64,000 nucleotides of DNA from Owenia fusiformis. Taxonomy: Eukaryota; Annelida; Polychaeta; Sabellida; Oweniidae. Shown here one piece after another: positions 38,601 through 48,986 of this stretch. Below the pieces are notes generated by a model, which saw only the letters and a program-made list of their open reading frames with translations, did not search any database and was not told the DNA's origin. The translations under genes and the position numbers were made by a program. The first letter of the stretch is position 1. Every line of letters starts with the position of its first letter. The DNA lies in assembly GCA_903813345.2 (NCBI GenBank), contig CAIIXF020000006.1:19351936-19415935 (forward strand), written 5' to 3'.

Positions 38601-40682
38601 TTGCCTGGCCTGGAACAATTTAGTAAAAATATTTCTCTAAGGTTCTCTTGGACCAAGTATTTCGTTGAAAGATGGACATCGCGAATATTATGGTAGGGTT
38701 CAAGCTTCATTTGCAGTTCTAGTCTTCTAAATATGAATTATTGTTACCAAATTGATCATCCCCAGGCAACGGATGATCGAGTTTGAATAACGGCTTCCAA
38801 TCCTTCTTGAACAGGATGCACAGTGAACCCGCGAAAGCATCGACCTTGTGAGGTCAAGGTAAACAAGATTAAGGAAACAATAGAAACATTATCAGAAATA
38901 ATTGCAGCGAGAAAGCGTATCAACTCAAATCATGGGAATAATATGAAACTAAACAAAATGCCATATTTGTCTCTTGTAACCAATAGAGATACCCCATAGC
39001 ACATTCGGAATTGAGTATATGTGTGTATAAAGTAAAACCTGTCTAAATGAACACTTCTCTCTAGCTAGTCTGTCTCTAGTGGACATCCTTCCTCCACACA
39101 TACTCCATTGACTTTTACAAAGATTACCCTCTCTGTAGTGAACATCTACCAACACTGAACTTTTTACCGCAAAAATGTTGAATATACACACGTTTTACAG
39201 TATATGTACATTATACAGGTATGCACACTGCTAATTATTAGTAATTCCTGGCCTCAATTGTATCCTATGACGCTATCAGAACTATATTTTTTATTTCCAG
39301 GTTATTTGGAGCATGGCCTTATGGTGACAGACTTTAAAAAACTTGCAAAACACTATACAAAAACCTGGACGTTTAAACTGGATATCATCAGTATAATCCC
39401 ATTCGAAATTGGATATATTTGGACTGGAGTTAATACACCAGAATTACGATTTAACCGACTTATCAAATTTACTAGACTCCTTGAGTTCTTTGATAGAACT
39501 CTCCGAAGAACAAATTTTCCTAATCTCTTCAGGGTTTTTAACCTTGTGTTCTATATAGTAATCATCGTTCACTGGAATGCGTGTATATATTTTGCCATAA
39601 GCAACCAAATGGGATTTGGCGTTGACAAATGGGTGTATCCTAATATCTCTGACCCAATTAACAGATCTTTATCAAGGATGTATATCTATTCATTTTATTG
39701 GTCCAGTTTGACACTGCTTACTATAGGTGAAACCCCGCACCCAGAACAGGATATTCAGTTCTTGTTTGTTGTGTTCGACTATCTCATCGGGGTCTTGATA
39801 TTTGCTTCAATTGTTGGAAACGTCGGATCTATGATTACCAACCTCAACGAGGCCAGGGCGGATTTTCAGCGTAAACTAGACAGTGTCAAGCAATATATGG
39901 ATGTACGTAAAGTAGACCCAGATCTAGAAAAACGAGTAATCAAGTGGTTTGATTATCTATGGAGTAATAAACAGACATTGAACGAAGAGGCCATACTCTC
40001 CGCTTTACCTGACACTCTTAGGGCTGAACTAGCGATTCATATTCATTTAGACACTTTGAAAAGAGTGAGCATATTCCAAGACTGCGATCCTGGCTTACTG
40101 GTCGAGCTCGTCCTTAAACTTAAACTCAGTGTCTATAGTCCAGGGGATTATATATGTAGAAAAGGAGATATTGGAAGGGAGATGTATATTGTGAAACGTG
40201 GAAGGCTCACCGTTGTCGGTGATGATGGAAGCTCAGTTTTAGCATCCCTACAAGAGGGAAGTGTATTTGGTGAAGTAAGTGTTCTAAACATTGTTGGAGC
40301 AAAGTCAGGTAATAGGAGGACAGCTAATGTCCGTAGCCAAGGGTACTCAGACCTTTTTGTGTTATCTAAGCAGGACCTCTGGGATACACTTAAAGAATAC
40401 CCGGATGCAAAGGCTAAACTTATAGAGAATGGACGGAACATTCTGATGAAACACAATCTTATTGATCCCGAAGCTGAAGTCAAGGAGAGCCAACGAAAGG
40501 AATTGGCAACTGAGCAATTGGGTGAACTTGAAGCAAGATTCGACGTAATGCAGAGACAATTCTCCAGACTCATCGGTGATTATAAAGCCACTGAAAATAA
40601 ACTCAAACGTCGAGTAGCTGTTCTTGAAAGAGCATTCAAACTGCAGAAAACGCAACTTGAGCCAATTGCAAATGCTGACTAG
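23861..40682 (+). CDS. CNGA: Cyclic nucleotide-gated cation channel, alpha type (three exons, N-terminus incomplete)
   Basis: A plasma-membrane non-selective cation channel opened by cAMP or cGMP; in animals it serves sensory transduction. Exons 23861-24051, 31560-31768 and 39301-40682 join in frame (phase-2 then phase-1 introns, GT-AG sites) to give 593 residues and a stop. In order: an acidic/basic linker (1-63), S1 near 76-100, S2-S5, a pore with GETP at 276-279, S6, a C-linker, a cyclic-nucleotide-binding domain from about 395 (GE at 457-458 and RT at 473-474, the phosphate-contacting residues), and a C-terminal heptad region (about 540-580). The GETP filter and the coiled coil mark it as an alpha rather than beta subunit. 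Vertebrate CNGA proteins are about 690 residues, so roughly 60-100 N-terminal residues are missing. Introns are 7.5 kb each; the second contains the giant palindrome. Confidence 0.95.
24052..24684. other. Channel intron 1, proximal part, nothing recognised
   Basis: Intronic AT-rich sequence. No repeat recognised before the MITE at 24685. Confidence 0.5.
24685..24785. mobile_element. MITE family B, copy 1 (~100 bp, decayed)
   Basis: TCACCACCTGCCATTTGTTA at the left and ACTATAACAATATGTCA with GGTGGT at the right match the fuller copy at 63163-63309. The terminal CACCACC/GGTGGT inverted repeat is still visible. Internally shorter than the other copy. Confidence 0.65.
25488..25595 (+). tRNA. tRNA-like SINE head with tail
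   Basis: ATGGTTCATTTGCAGAGCC (A-box-like) and GGGTTCGATTCCC (near-perfect B box) are spaced as in a tRNA. They are followed by GATGGTCCCCCGGGGATTAT, a tail related to the 11.4-11.9 kb array. The 5' acceptor arm does not pair with the 3' side, so this is a tRNA-derived SINE fragment and not a working tRNA. Confidence 0.45.
25596..31559. other. Channel intron 1, distal part
   Basis: AT-rich intron sequence. A G9 run lies at 26907-26917. Around 26205-26330 GGATCCACGTG-type words occur in both orientations, giving weak inverted repeats. No gene or RNA recognised; the 60-77 codon frames here lack features. Confidence 0.4.
31560..31768 (+). CDS. CNGA: CNG channel exon: S1-S2
   Basis: Acceptor ATGTTTCAG ends at 31559; donor ACAG|GTAAGA. 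It encodes [13 protein letters not shown] leading into S1, then S2 with [20 protein letters not shown]. The D(P)xG.YYNWL and RTG signatures are characteristic of CNG channels. It ends one base into the Gly codon shared with 39301. Confidence 0.95.
31769..32586. other. Channel intron 2, proximal part
   Basis: AT-rich intron sequence with nothing recognised. Confidence 0.45.
32587..32790. repeat. 34-bp minisatellite, about six units
   Basis: Units of GCTTGCCGATATCTATATTC followed by CATAATAACGGGAT. One unit is shortened and one has CCCATCGGG in place of CCATAATAACGG. The array abuts the left end of the older MITE that flanks the giant palindrome. Confidence 0.85.
32827..32832. repeat. Left target-site duplication of the palindrome, TTCATT
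   Basis: TTCATT lies directly against the left AGTAGTAT terminus and is repeated in the same orientation directly after the right terminus (38597-38602). Confidence 0.85.
33060..33545. repeat. Internal ~240-bp direct repeats of the left arm
   Basis: Two consecutive copies share GATAAGAGAGAGATAATAAA, AGACAGTGAAAAGATAACTA, GGTTTGAGTTGAATGCACAG and AATGATGTCATA. The mirror copies lie at about 37884-38369 in the right arm. Non-coding. Confidence 0.8.
33725..33975. repeat. TTTTAACCAATCAGG repeats (CCAAT-rich), left arm
   Basis: About seven copies of TTTTAACCAATMAGG spaced by GTACAGTATG or GAGATGCAGAAT. The mirror copies lie at about 37454-37704. CCAAT is a general promoter element, but here it may only be part of a decayed tandem repeat. 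Confidence 0.7.
34082..34590 (+). repeat. 17-bp TACATGCTATGCTATGC array, left arm
   Basis: About a dozen near-perfect 17-bp units (34234-34440) lie within a longer run of TATGC/TACATGC variants. 17 is not a multiple of 3, yet all three forward frames stay largely open, giving Cys/Tyr/Met/Leu-rich translations that are artefacts. Confidence 0.9.
34845..34915 (-). tRNA. tRNA-like sequence (Pro-like), left arm
   Basis: 71 nt on the minus strand. The acceptor stem GGTTGAT/ATCAACC pairs 7 of 7, an A box TCTAGTGGTATGATG resembles tRNA-Pro, the T-arm CTGGGTTTGATCCCCAC pairs 4 of 5, and the B box is GGTTTGATCCC. The anticodon stem is poor and its register is ambiguous (loop read as TTTAGGA, anticodon TAG, or shifted to AGG). 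No CCA is encoded, as is normal for eukaryotic genes. Either a decayed tRNA-Pro or a tRNA-like module of the element. Confidence 0.5.
35580..35850. repeat. Palindrome hinge: CCG/CCA/CCT triplet arrays facing each other
   Basis: The left block (35580-35702) is CCN triplets and the right block (about 35743-35849) its GGN complement. A non-repetitive spacer of about 40 bp lies between them (TTTAATGGCAGGTGATATTC within). The blocks differ in length (about 122 versus 107 bp) and in triplet order, unlike the rest of the arms. The poly-proline frames at 35448-35738 (+) and 35712-35981 (-) are by-products. Confidence 0.85.
36514..36584 (+). tRNA. tRNA-like sequence (Pro-like), right arm
   Basis: Mirror copy of 34845-34915, identical over all 71 positions, now on the plus strand. 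Both copies read away from the palindrome centre, so RNA polymerase III transcription, if any, would run outward through each arm. Confidence 0.5.
36839..37347 (-). repeat. 17-bp array, right arm (mirror)
   Basis: Exact reverse complement of the array at 34082-34590, including its irregular units. This shows that the arms are not independently drifting at the resolution I can check. Confidence 0.9.
38597..38602. repeat. Right target-site duplication of the palindrome, TTCATT
   Basis: Direct repeat of 32827-32832, abutting the right terminus CTACT. Confidence 0.85.
39029..39200. mobile_element. MITE family C, copy 1 (~170 bp)
   Basis: AGTAAAACCTGTCTAAATGA at the left and CACGTTTTACAG at the right are TA-flanked inverted ends. 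The interior has TCTCTAGTGGACATCC and GTAGTGAACATC, the same words as the copy at 42683. TA flanks and CAGTAAAACCTG-type ends fit the Tc1/mariner-pogo superfamily. It lies about 100 bp upstream of the channel's last exon. Confidence 0.65.
39301..40682 (+). CDS. CNGA: CNG channel terminal exon: S3 to C-terminus
   Basis: Acceptor TTATTTCCAG ends at 39300; the stop codon ends at 40682. This one exon holds YLEHGLMV, S3-S4 ([16 protein letters not shown]), S5 ([18 protein letters not shown]), pore ([10 protein letters not shown]), S6 ([13 protein letters not shown]), C-linker ([10 protein letters not shown]), the nucleotide-binding domain ([34 protein letters not shown]) and a C-terminal coiled coil. 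An unbroken 1.4-kb exon coding for most of the channel is typical of the family. The frame is open upstream to 39204 only by chance. Confidence 0.97.
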
Positions 40683-42682
40683 TTAATTTAGAAGAATCAT
40701 TATTCACTGTTTGTTTTCTTTACAAGTACTTGTTTTTATCTCCAATTTGGAGCATCATCACAATATATGTTGATCAATGTAAATGTTCTTTGATTAAATG
40801 AGTGATGTTATCCGTAGTTACATTCCCAAGAACAGCTGACGAATCCCTAATTGCGGGATAAGGTTTTGTATGGACGTGGCAGATAGGATAATAATCGTGC
40901 AATTTTCCAATTATATATGTTTGTTAAGAGGAGTGTCACGTTTGGGTGAATTCTTAAAATAGGTAGTCTGAGACTGATTATCACTCAAATTGAGTTGTTA
41001 ATTAGTACGGTTTGTTGAAGACTTACAACATGATTAGCATCATCCTACTCAGCATCCGATATGCCGCTTGCCCGCTTCTGAGTGGTCAAAATCGTATTTG
41101 TATTCAGATCAGGAATCGAGAGTATATGACTTTTTTTTACATTTAATTTACTCCCATCTCTACCTGCTAACCATAGTTTGATTCAATGACTATACTCAGT
41201 GTGGGATCCACAGTCTCTACTATACCTCACAAGCTCTAGATAAAGAGAAAGTCTGATAAATCAGAATTGTGCCGTTTTTTACATGGTACCCGGGGACCTC
41301 CTGCCAATAACCATCATATAAGTCCATGGTAATGTAGATGATGTCTTATGTTACGTACTCCACAAAAGGCATCCACGGAGACATTTGTAAACCAATATAA
41401 TATCCTATAAATATGTGATCTATCAGATTCATGTCCTTAGTGAAACTGCAAAGCAAGCCAGTCAGATTGCTAGTTACACTGCCCTCCATAAATTTAGCAA
41501 ATGAATGTCTCCCTTTGAAACACATATCACAGACTAACCACTGACTGCTTATGTTTGCTTATTAAAAATCATCAAATCTGTCATTTTCAGAACTTTAAGA
41601 ATCAAGACATAAAATTAAGATCCAAACATCGACATATTTTGATATGATACCCCATGAAAACTCTAGGTTGCCAAACTTATGAAGGGGAGTGTAGTTTTTA
41701 TTCTCGACAAACAACAGTTGATTTCAGTTGTTGTGGTAATAGCCTATCATATTAGGTGAATAAATCATATAAGCCAAAGCAAATCAACGTGTAATATCAG
41801 GAGAATCAGTCAGATTAGTAAAGACTGCGAGTGCACTAGGCAACATATTTTTAAATTTATGTGGATTGCGTTATACTACATCTTGATTCAAAAGGTTTCA
41901 GTTGAAGATTGTTATGCTAATGCACAGTTATAATTCAGTATAAGATTCAAGCGCTAACTAAATGTTAGTTAATGCATAACATGTGCAAACATTCTAATTA
42001 ATCAAATACCTCATTATTAGATTAGAAATGGGAAATAGTGAAATCGGATTAAACTTCATGTTGCCAAATAATATGCATTGCCAAATAATATGTCGTTCAT
42101 CTTCCTATTTTGTTTGAAATATCAAACTGTGATATTTTACATATTTTATTTAGGTCTGGGATATTTATAATATATCATTTACACAATTTATATAAGCATG
42201 CATGTTATTAACATTCTTACGTTATATTTGTGTTTTGTTCGCCTCGTCCCTTTGTCAAACTGTTCACACTATGTTACATACTTGGTTACACGGTCGGTCA
42301 ATTATGCAAGAAATATGATGTAAATGTCCTCTGATTAGAACATGTTTATTTTCGAATATGATAGCTCAACAATTGCAAACTTGAAGGAATGCTTTGTTAC
42401 GTGTACGTTGAGAATGAAGTGGAAATTCATCCTTCTTGTTACACGATCGGCCGTGCAAATGTGTATGAAATGAGCTGAGAAGTGAGCTGATGGAAAAACC
42501 ATCGTCATGTGAACAAGTTGTGTATTTTATGATTTTGATATAAAATAAAACATAAATAACCAAAGATAGTCAACTAATAATCGTATCAAGTGAAGTATTT
42601 TAAATTGTACTTCTACTAAATTATAAATTAAAGCCGTTCATGACTCAATGAATGGTTGACTTATACTGGTGAAATATATGTA
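40683..42682. other. Downstream of the channel gene, nothing recognised
   Basis: Probably includes the 3' untranslated region. No canonical AATAAA lies immediately after the stop, and no gene or clear repeat is seen. Confidence 0.45.
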
Positions 42683-42827
42683 CAGTAAAACCTGGCTTAG
42701 TGGACACCAATTCCAAGAACAAACTTCACTGACGTCTTTATAAAATGCTCACCGTCGTCGTGAACACCTTTCTACGGTGAACACTTTTCGTATCTCCGAA
42801 TGTGTTCACTAAACACAGGTTTTACTT
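42683..42827. mobile_element. MITE family C, copy 2 (~145 bp)
   Basis: CAGTAAAACCTGGCTTAGTG with GACACC at the left; GTGTTCACTAAACACAGG with TTTTAC at the right. The inverted ends are preceded by TA on the left side. Related to 39029-39200. Non-coding. Confidence 0.75.
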
Positions 42828-44376
42828 TTCTAATAAATCTGATACCGTTGACGTCATTCAAATTAAACTAAAATAGTTCAGGATTAGCTGTTCATGATGC
42901 TTGTATTAAAATAAAAATGAATAATGCATGACGTGAGTGTCAGTGGAACGCTGCTGCATCCGCATATTAATATGACTTAAGGTGGGAACTGTAGAATGAT
43001 ATTTTGCAAACCTACATGTAAAATTATCAGAACATTCATTCTAAAAGACCCACCTTAAATATTTATTATAGAGAGGTATACATTAATCTCTCTACGTGTT
43101 TAAACATATTTTATATAATGTTCCATCACACATATTTATTTTTAGATTAATGTTTATTTATTTATTATTTTCATAATTGTGTTGAATTTCATTGGCTGAA
43201 CCCAGACCGTAGTGGGATGACGGTAGCCATTTATAGAAGGTGTATTTGAATTTTATTCACTTATGATATCCGACCTTAAATCCCTCGATTTCTCTCAAAA
43301 TGGCATATTAATCTATATTTTATATTTACCCTACTGCATATCTGCATATAGACATCTCATACAATCCGCTGAGTCAAAAGATCCTAATTAAAATTTTGGT
43401 TAAGTTCGAATTATGTAGAAAATACCATATTATTGCCAAGAGAACATGTTGATGATGTAGAGACCGTAATACTGATTAATAATACTTAACATGTTACAAG
43501 CCCTTCAAAAGTTCGCAACTCTGATTCAAATGTAGGTGTTTACGCCAGTTCAGCGTCGGTTATACAATTGCTTGGGAAATTATGACTTTGATGTCGTTTA
43601 AAAAATAGGCAGATATGAACAAGCTTTGATACATGCACACCGTCAAATGGTCGGAAGTTAGAGTTGCCAACTTTTGAAAGCGAGTGTATGTAGCCTTGAT
43701 TATTTTCTTTAACATAGATGAGACTGTTTTGCTTATTAATTCTTTAAAAATTGTAAATAAATGTATGGTGTCAAAATTATTAAGTGCAGTTCACTGTAAA
43801 ATATAAAAACTGTTATTAAAGATGAATAAATCTTTTAAATTGTACAAAATAAACTTATCTAGTTTTATATCGTTTTATGTAATAATGAAGTGGCGGTAGG
43901 ATGGATCTTCTTTTAGCATGCTTACAGAATAACACACCTACGTAATAGTAGGCACAAATGATCTTTTCGTGACATAGGGAAAATGATGCCATTCCTTGTC
44001 ACGTCATTTGCTATTTTTGAAAGGTGACAAGTTCAATGATGTGACAATTATCTAGTTGTATCATGATCGTGTCTCATATTTATTCCCATATCAAAATCAA
44101 TTTACAAAACATCGCAAATATTGTGCAACTCCATCTTGATAAATCAAGGTATGACTGAAGGAATACACTGAGTATGGTGCAACTCACAGTCGGAAACTCA
44201 CAAAGGTCTATACAGGGTGGGCCAAAAACAATACATAAGTAAAAAGATTATATATGTTAAACCATGCCATGTATCATAAAGTATGTGATTTTAAAGATAA
44301 ATCATTTCCTAACAACATGACACCATCTGATTGAAAATGTTGTTTTTGCTCCTGTTGAGTTAGAGACTAATTAGCT
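42828..44376. other. AT-rich intergenic DNA, nothing firmly recognised
   Basis: At 44211-44228 ACAGGGTGGGCCAAAAAC looks like one end of a mariner-type element, but no partner end was found. Confidence 0.35.
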
Positions 44377-44799
44377 AGATGCGAGTAGAAATAATCTTGA
44401 TTTTCGTCATTAAAAATTCAAAATTCAGTCAAACTGATGTCGCATTTGGAATCTTCATGTAAAATTACATCAAAAATGTGGTTTTGAAAAGAGTTTATGA
44501 ACTTTAGAAATTTAATTTTCTTTGAAAATGTGACTTTTAGGTCGGGGTGATTCCCCATAGACCCCATGTTGTAAAATCACAAAAAGTGAAATGTCCTTTC
44601 TTGTGTTGGGCAGATAATATTTTCTTTTAATGGACATATTTTAATTTGTACAACTATCAGATACATAAGGATAATATAAAATATGAACCACTAAAACTTA
44701 TGAATATTCAAGTTTAAGGGAATTTTGTAATACCCTGCCACGTTATTTCCCCCGAATTAGCCACCTGGTGGGGAAAATGGTAACTACCTACTCGCATCT
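44377..44799. mobile_element. MITE family A, copy 2 (423 bp, inverted)
   Basis: Ends AGATGCGAGTAG and CTACTCGCATCT. The body is the reverse complement of 21107-21530, sharing GTTGTAAAATCACAAAAA and GCCACCTGGTGG words. Same length to within 1 bp as copy 1. Confidence 0.85.
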
Positions 44800-46414
44800 G
44801 AGTAATTGACCTCAGGACTTTATGAGCGAAAATTGTGGAAAATGGAGGGGAATTTGTATTTTTGCACCTTCAAAAGAACTAATTTATACAAGTTAAGCGT
44901 AAAATTCACCCATAATGCTATGTTCTAGCATGATGACCTTTATAAAATTCAATAAAAAACTTGCGGCAATGAAAGTCGAACTACTAGATTCTTATAAAAA
45001 TTCATGTTCCAGTAATCTTCGCGCCGCCTTTTTTTCAAACATAAAATTTTTCAAAATATCAAACGGTAAAAATTGCACATTTTGTTGTGGGTTAATGCTT
45101 TTTTGTTTAAAGTATGATTCATAGAAGGGTTAAATGGGATTGTTATGAGAAAGATACCCGAGCATCTCTCTAAATCGCCTTTTAAAACGATTTACTGCAT
45201 GCGACACGACATTCTTGATAGCTCAATGGGACGGTAGACACGTTGAATACCATAACAGGGATAGAAAAAACTCCTTCATGTACGTGAACATTATAAGTAC
45301 TAAGAAAAGAAATACTGAAGTTAAATTCGCACATTGGGGCTAGTCAATACATATGCAACATATGCAATTTTATATTCGTTCATTAATATTGTCCCTTTTA
45401 CTTGTATTCCTTGCGACAGTTGAGGTACAAGTAATACGGGATACATCTCATTTGATATAATATATTCCATTCCATAGACAGACAGACTGCGAGATACTGC
45501 TGTATTATGACAACACCCATCCGTAAAACGCTGCTAGTACCTGTTAGGTGTATCCTTTTCACCGTAAAATAGTTATTTGTATATTTTCTGAAATCTCTGT
45601 CAGTATGTTTATATGAAATAGTATAATTTCATCAATAGTTAATTTTAAATTATAACAACGAGTGCTATGACAATTTGCTAATGTGTTGGATACGGGTTCG
45701 CGTATTGATTTTCTTCAATATGTATATGACGATCTTATATACCTCATAAATAACGTATTGTTATCTCTTTCCATATAACGGGGAGCTAACGATGTTGCTT
45801 TAATCATATCTTCACAAGCAAACAACTCTGTAGAACAAAATCAAAGTAATACTTGCAACGCAGCTCAAGCAAAGTAATGTCAAAGGTTTTAATGCACCAT
45901 CTGAAAGCTGAAACAATAGCAATAGGCTAACCAAATTCATTGAAAATTTATAGAAGTAGCCGAATGGTATCATAAAAAAGAGATTTGGTTACATGTAGGT
46001 TCAAAGTGTACAAGTAGGATAGGGCTACCCCAGAATTTATAAAGAACTGAAATAAGTGACTTGTGTACATTGATATTAATCTTTTTGACATGCAAATTAT
46101 CTCTTGTATAGTTTACGAATTTGTTGACGATTCAGCTTTTTTTGATGAAGGAAAAGAGTAATTCCCAATTTTTTACGTCCGGTGTTTAGACCTAAAGACC
46201 CCTCATAAACATAAGACAAGTATTCAAACGTTAAAGGACGTTATTTTACAATTCGATATCAAGTAAAATCTAACACAAAATAAAATAGAAGCTAACTTAT
46301 TAGTTATAAACTACATACAATATTAAATGGGCGTAATTTTGTATTTGTTGAAAAACATTTATAATAATTTGAAATAATTACAATGATACACCAATTACAT
46401 GTAAAATGTAAATT
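44800..46414. other. AT-rich intergenic DNA, nothing recognised
   Basis: No gene or repeat recognised. Confidence 0.45.
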
Positions 46415-46520
46415 GAACCCCTGTACCCCCCCCCCTCTTTTTGGGACTCGCTTCGCTCACAGTGATGCAAACCCAGGATCGCACCCCTTGACAATTGCTG
46501 GCTACGCCCCTGATATTTGT
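46415..46520 (-). mobile_element. Partial hAT-like element end
   Basis: On the minus strand it begins CAGGGGCGTAGCCAGCAATT and continues with GGGGTGCGATCCTGGG, then GAGCGAAGCGAGTCCC and a G-run. CAGGGGCGTAGCCA is a terminal sequence common in animal hAT elements. The other end is missing. The segment at 54140-54229 is related. Confidence 0.5.
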
Positions 46521-46653
46521 AGAACTCTTTATGACATGATGTCATGGAAAAGTATCCAGGCTATTTATGTCTTATGTGTATGTTTTAAAACGTTTGCTTA
46601 CATGACATATAAGCTATTGCGACTAGAACGTTATGTGATATGGAATACAATCT

Positions 46654-47660
46654 TAGTCAACTCTGTCTGACATATCACCTTGGTTTGTATGAAATAGAAG
46701 CTAGAAGTTAACTTATATACTATATTGAATAAGTAGAACTCTGCATGACAGGAGTATCTTTATAGTCAACTCTGTCTGACATATCACCTTGGCTTGTATG
46801 AAATAGAAGCTAGAGGCTAACTATACTACATTGAATAAGTACAACTCTGCATGACAGGAGTATCTTTATAGTCAACTCTGTCTGACATATCACCTTGGCT
46901 TGTATGAAATAGAAGCTAGACGTAACTAATATACTACATTGAATAAGTAAAACTCTGCATGACAGGAGTATCTTTATAGTCAACTCTGTCTGACATATCA
47001 CCTTGGCTTGTATGAAATAGAAGCTAGAGGCTAACTATACTACATTGAATAAGTACAACTCTGCATGACAGGAGTATCTTTATAGTCAACTCTGTCTGAC
47101 ATATCACCTTGGCTTGTATGAAATAGAAGCTAGACGTAACTAATATACTACATTGAATAAGTAAAACTCTGCATGACAGGAGTATCTTTATAGTCAACTC
47201 TGTCTGACATATCACCTTGGCTTGTATGAAATAGAAGCTAGGCGTAACTAATATACTACATTGAATAAGTACAACTCTGCATGACAGGAGTATCTTTATA
47301 GTCAACTCTGTCTGACATATCACCTTGGCTTGTATGAAATAGAAGCTAGACGTAACTAATATACTACATTGAATAAGTAAAACTCTGCATGACAGGAGTA
47401 TCTTTATAGTCAACTCTGTCTGACATATCACCTTGGCTTGTATGAAATAGAAGCTAGACGTAACTAATATACTACATTGAATAAGTAAAACTCTGCATGA
47501 CAGGAGTATCTTTATAGTCAACTCTGTCTGACATATCACCTTGGCTTGTATGAAATAGAAGCTAGACGTAACTAATATACTACATTGAATAAGTAAAACT
47601 CTGCATGACAGGAGTATCTTTATAGTCAACTCTGTCTGACATATCATCCCGCATATCACC
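46654..47660. repeat. 108-bp tandem array, nine full units plus a part
   Basis: Units start with GTCAACTCTGTCTGACATAT at 46654, 46765, 46871, 46979, 47085, 47193, 47301, 47409, 47517 and 47625. Periods are 111, 106, 108, 106, then 108 throughout. The last units are nearly identical and the first diverged, as expected if the array grows at its right end. Because 108 is divisible by 3, the minus strand has a long open frame (47024-47659) repeating ICQTELTIKILLSCR. The 106-bp units break that frame at 46985-47085, so I treat it as non-coding. Confidence 0.95.
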
Positions 47661-48424
47661 TTGACTTACATGACATCAGAGGCAAACGCTAGATAATTAG
47701 AGTTTTTTATGAACATGTTATATAATACCTTTCTAAAGAATACTGAACTGTACCCTTCGAATAATGTTATTTAACGTAAGCATCGAACAGCCACATCCAT
47801 GAATGAACTTACTAAAAAGTATGTCGATGGCAGTCATATGGCACATTTCAAATCAATGGGTAATCTTATTACGATGCAGCAAAATCATAATCAATAGTTT
47901 GTCTTTTTGGGTTAATTTGTTTCCAATTTTGAAAAGTAGACCACTGTATATTTTAGTTATGCATACATTTTAAAGAATTGTCAACCCTCAATAATTATCT
48001 AAGTACATTAATACACATTTTGTGCAATAATGAAGACCATGTTATGTTTATCTTAAAGTAGCATGTGATCGTGAAATTTCATCAAAATGGCCGAAAGTAC
48101 ACTCTGACCCTTTGCTGACTGGTGTATTTTATGTCTGGGAGAAGTTCATGACAAAGAACAATAATACCAAATAATAAATTGTATGATCAACATTCAACAA
48201 ACGAATTCCCTCAATAAGCTGTTCGGTATTGCTCAATCAATCGTAATCTTGATTTTATAAATCATTGCGTGCCTTTCTTAATGCATTGGCCTTCCTATTT
48301 TGATATGGGTATGTTCTTTAACAAAACGTGTCTATTGGAAATTCAAATTAGTAAAGTTAATATATCATCCTGTTTCGAATTTGCGTGTCTACATTTAACT
48401 CTCTAACAAAAGTTTCTTTGAAGT
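47661..48424. other. AT-rich intergenic DNA, nothing recognised
   Basis: No gene or repeat recognised. Confidence 0.45.
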
Positions 48425-48470
48425 CAATACAATACAATATACGATAAAATACAATACAATACAATATGTC
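48425..48470 (-). repeat. AATAC microsatellite
   Basis: (CAATA)n, the complement of the GTATT repeats at 820-972 and 19449-19476. I see no SINE-like flank here. Confidence 0.7.
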
Positions 48471-48917
48471 AAGAGACCTTATACATTATAAATCCTGACC
48501 TCTCTTGGTGAATTAAACTAGGCAATAGCATATTAAATTTGAACTAAATCTGTCAACTAGTATTTGAGTTATCAAAGATTTCATGCTTTGGTGACCATTT
48601 TGAATTGACCGACCATATTGAAAATTCCTTTTCGAGCAGAGATTCTACATCAGTAAGGCTAATTAGCCTATAAAGCGAACGGATGGCTTTTCTATATCCC
48701 TAGAATTTCGTTCGGTGGGGTAATGATGCCAGCCTCTTCAAACAGAAGTGATTGTTAACAAAAAAAAGACCTTTCCAATAAACCAATATTTTGCGACATT
48801 AAATAAGCGCGGATCCATTGGCAAGAGTCACATGTGGAACTACATGTAAAATGGCATTCGGTGTTTGAATTTTTCATTCAGAAAACGCTAATAACTGGGT
48901 TTATATAGATGCTTCCT

Positions 48918-48986
48918 AGTCAACTCGTACCCAAGACAACTCGTACCCAAGACAACTGGTACCCAAGACAACTCGTACCCAAGATT
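48918..48986. repeat. 16-bp tandem repeat, four units
   Basis: ACAACTCGTACCCAAG repeated four times with single differences (CTGG for CTCG in one unit). Confidence 0.85.

Larger units (their letters stand above)
32791..38809. mobile_element. Older MITE split by the giant palindrome
   Basis: Just outside the palindrome, CGAGGAGGATTGG...ATTCAAACT (32791-32820) is mirrored by AGTTTGAATAACGGCTTCCA...TTCTTG (about 38780-38809). These ends resemble the element at 1924-2111 (CAAGGAGGATTGG...CCAATCCTCCTTG). Removing the palindrome and one TTCATT leaves an element of about 250 bp. Its 8-bp target duplication is degenerate (AACGGGAA versus AACAGGAT), in keeping with age. Confidence 0.65.

Noticed and set aside
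40148-40655. Minus-strand frames of 141 and 97 codons
   Set aside because: They are shadows of the CNG channel's last exon.
44205-44250. Mariner-like end (ACAGGGTGGGCCAAAAAC)
   Set aside because: A single end without partner or target duplication.
47024-47659. 211-codon minus-strand open frame
   Set aside because: It is a by-product of a 108-bp tandem unit being divisible by three; 106-bp units in the same array break it.
46654-47660. CRISPR-like array
   Set aside because: The whole 108-bp unit repeats with no variable spacers, and the genome is eukaryotic.
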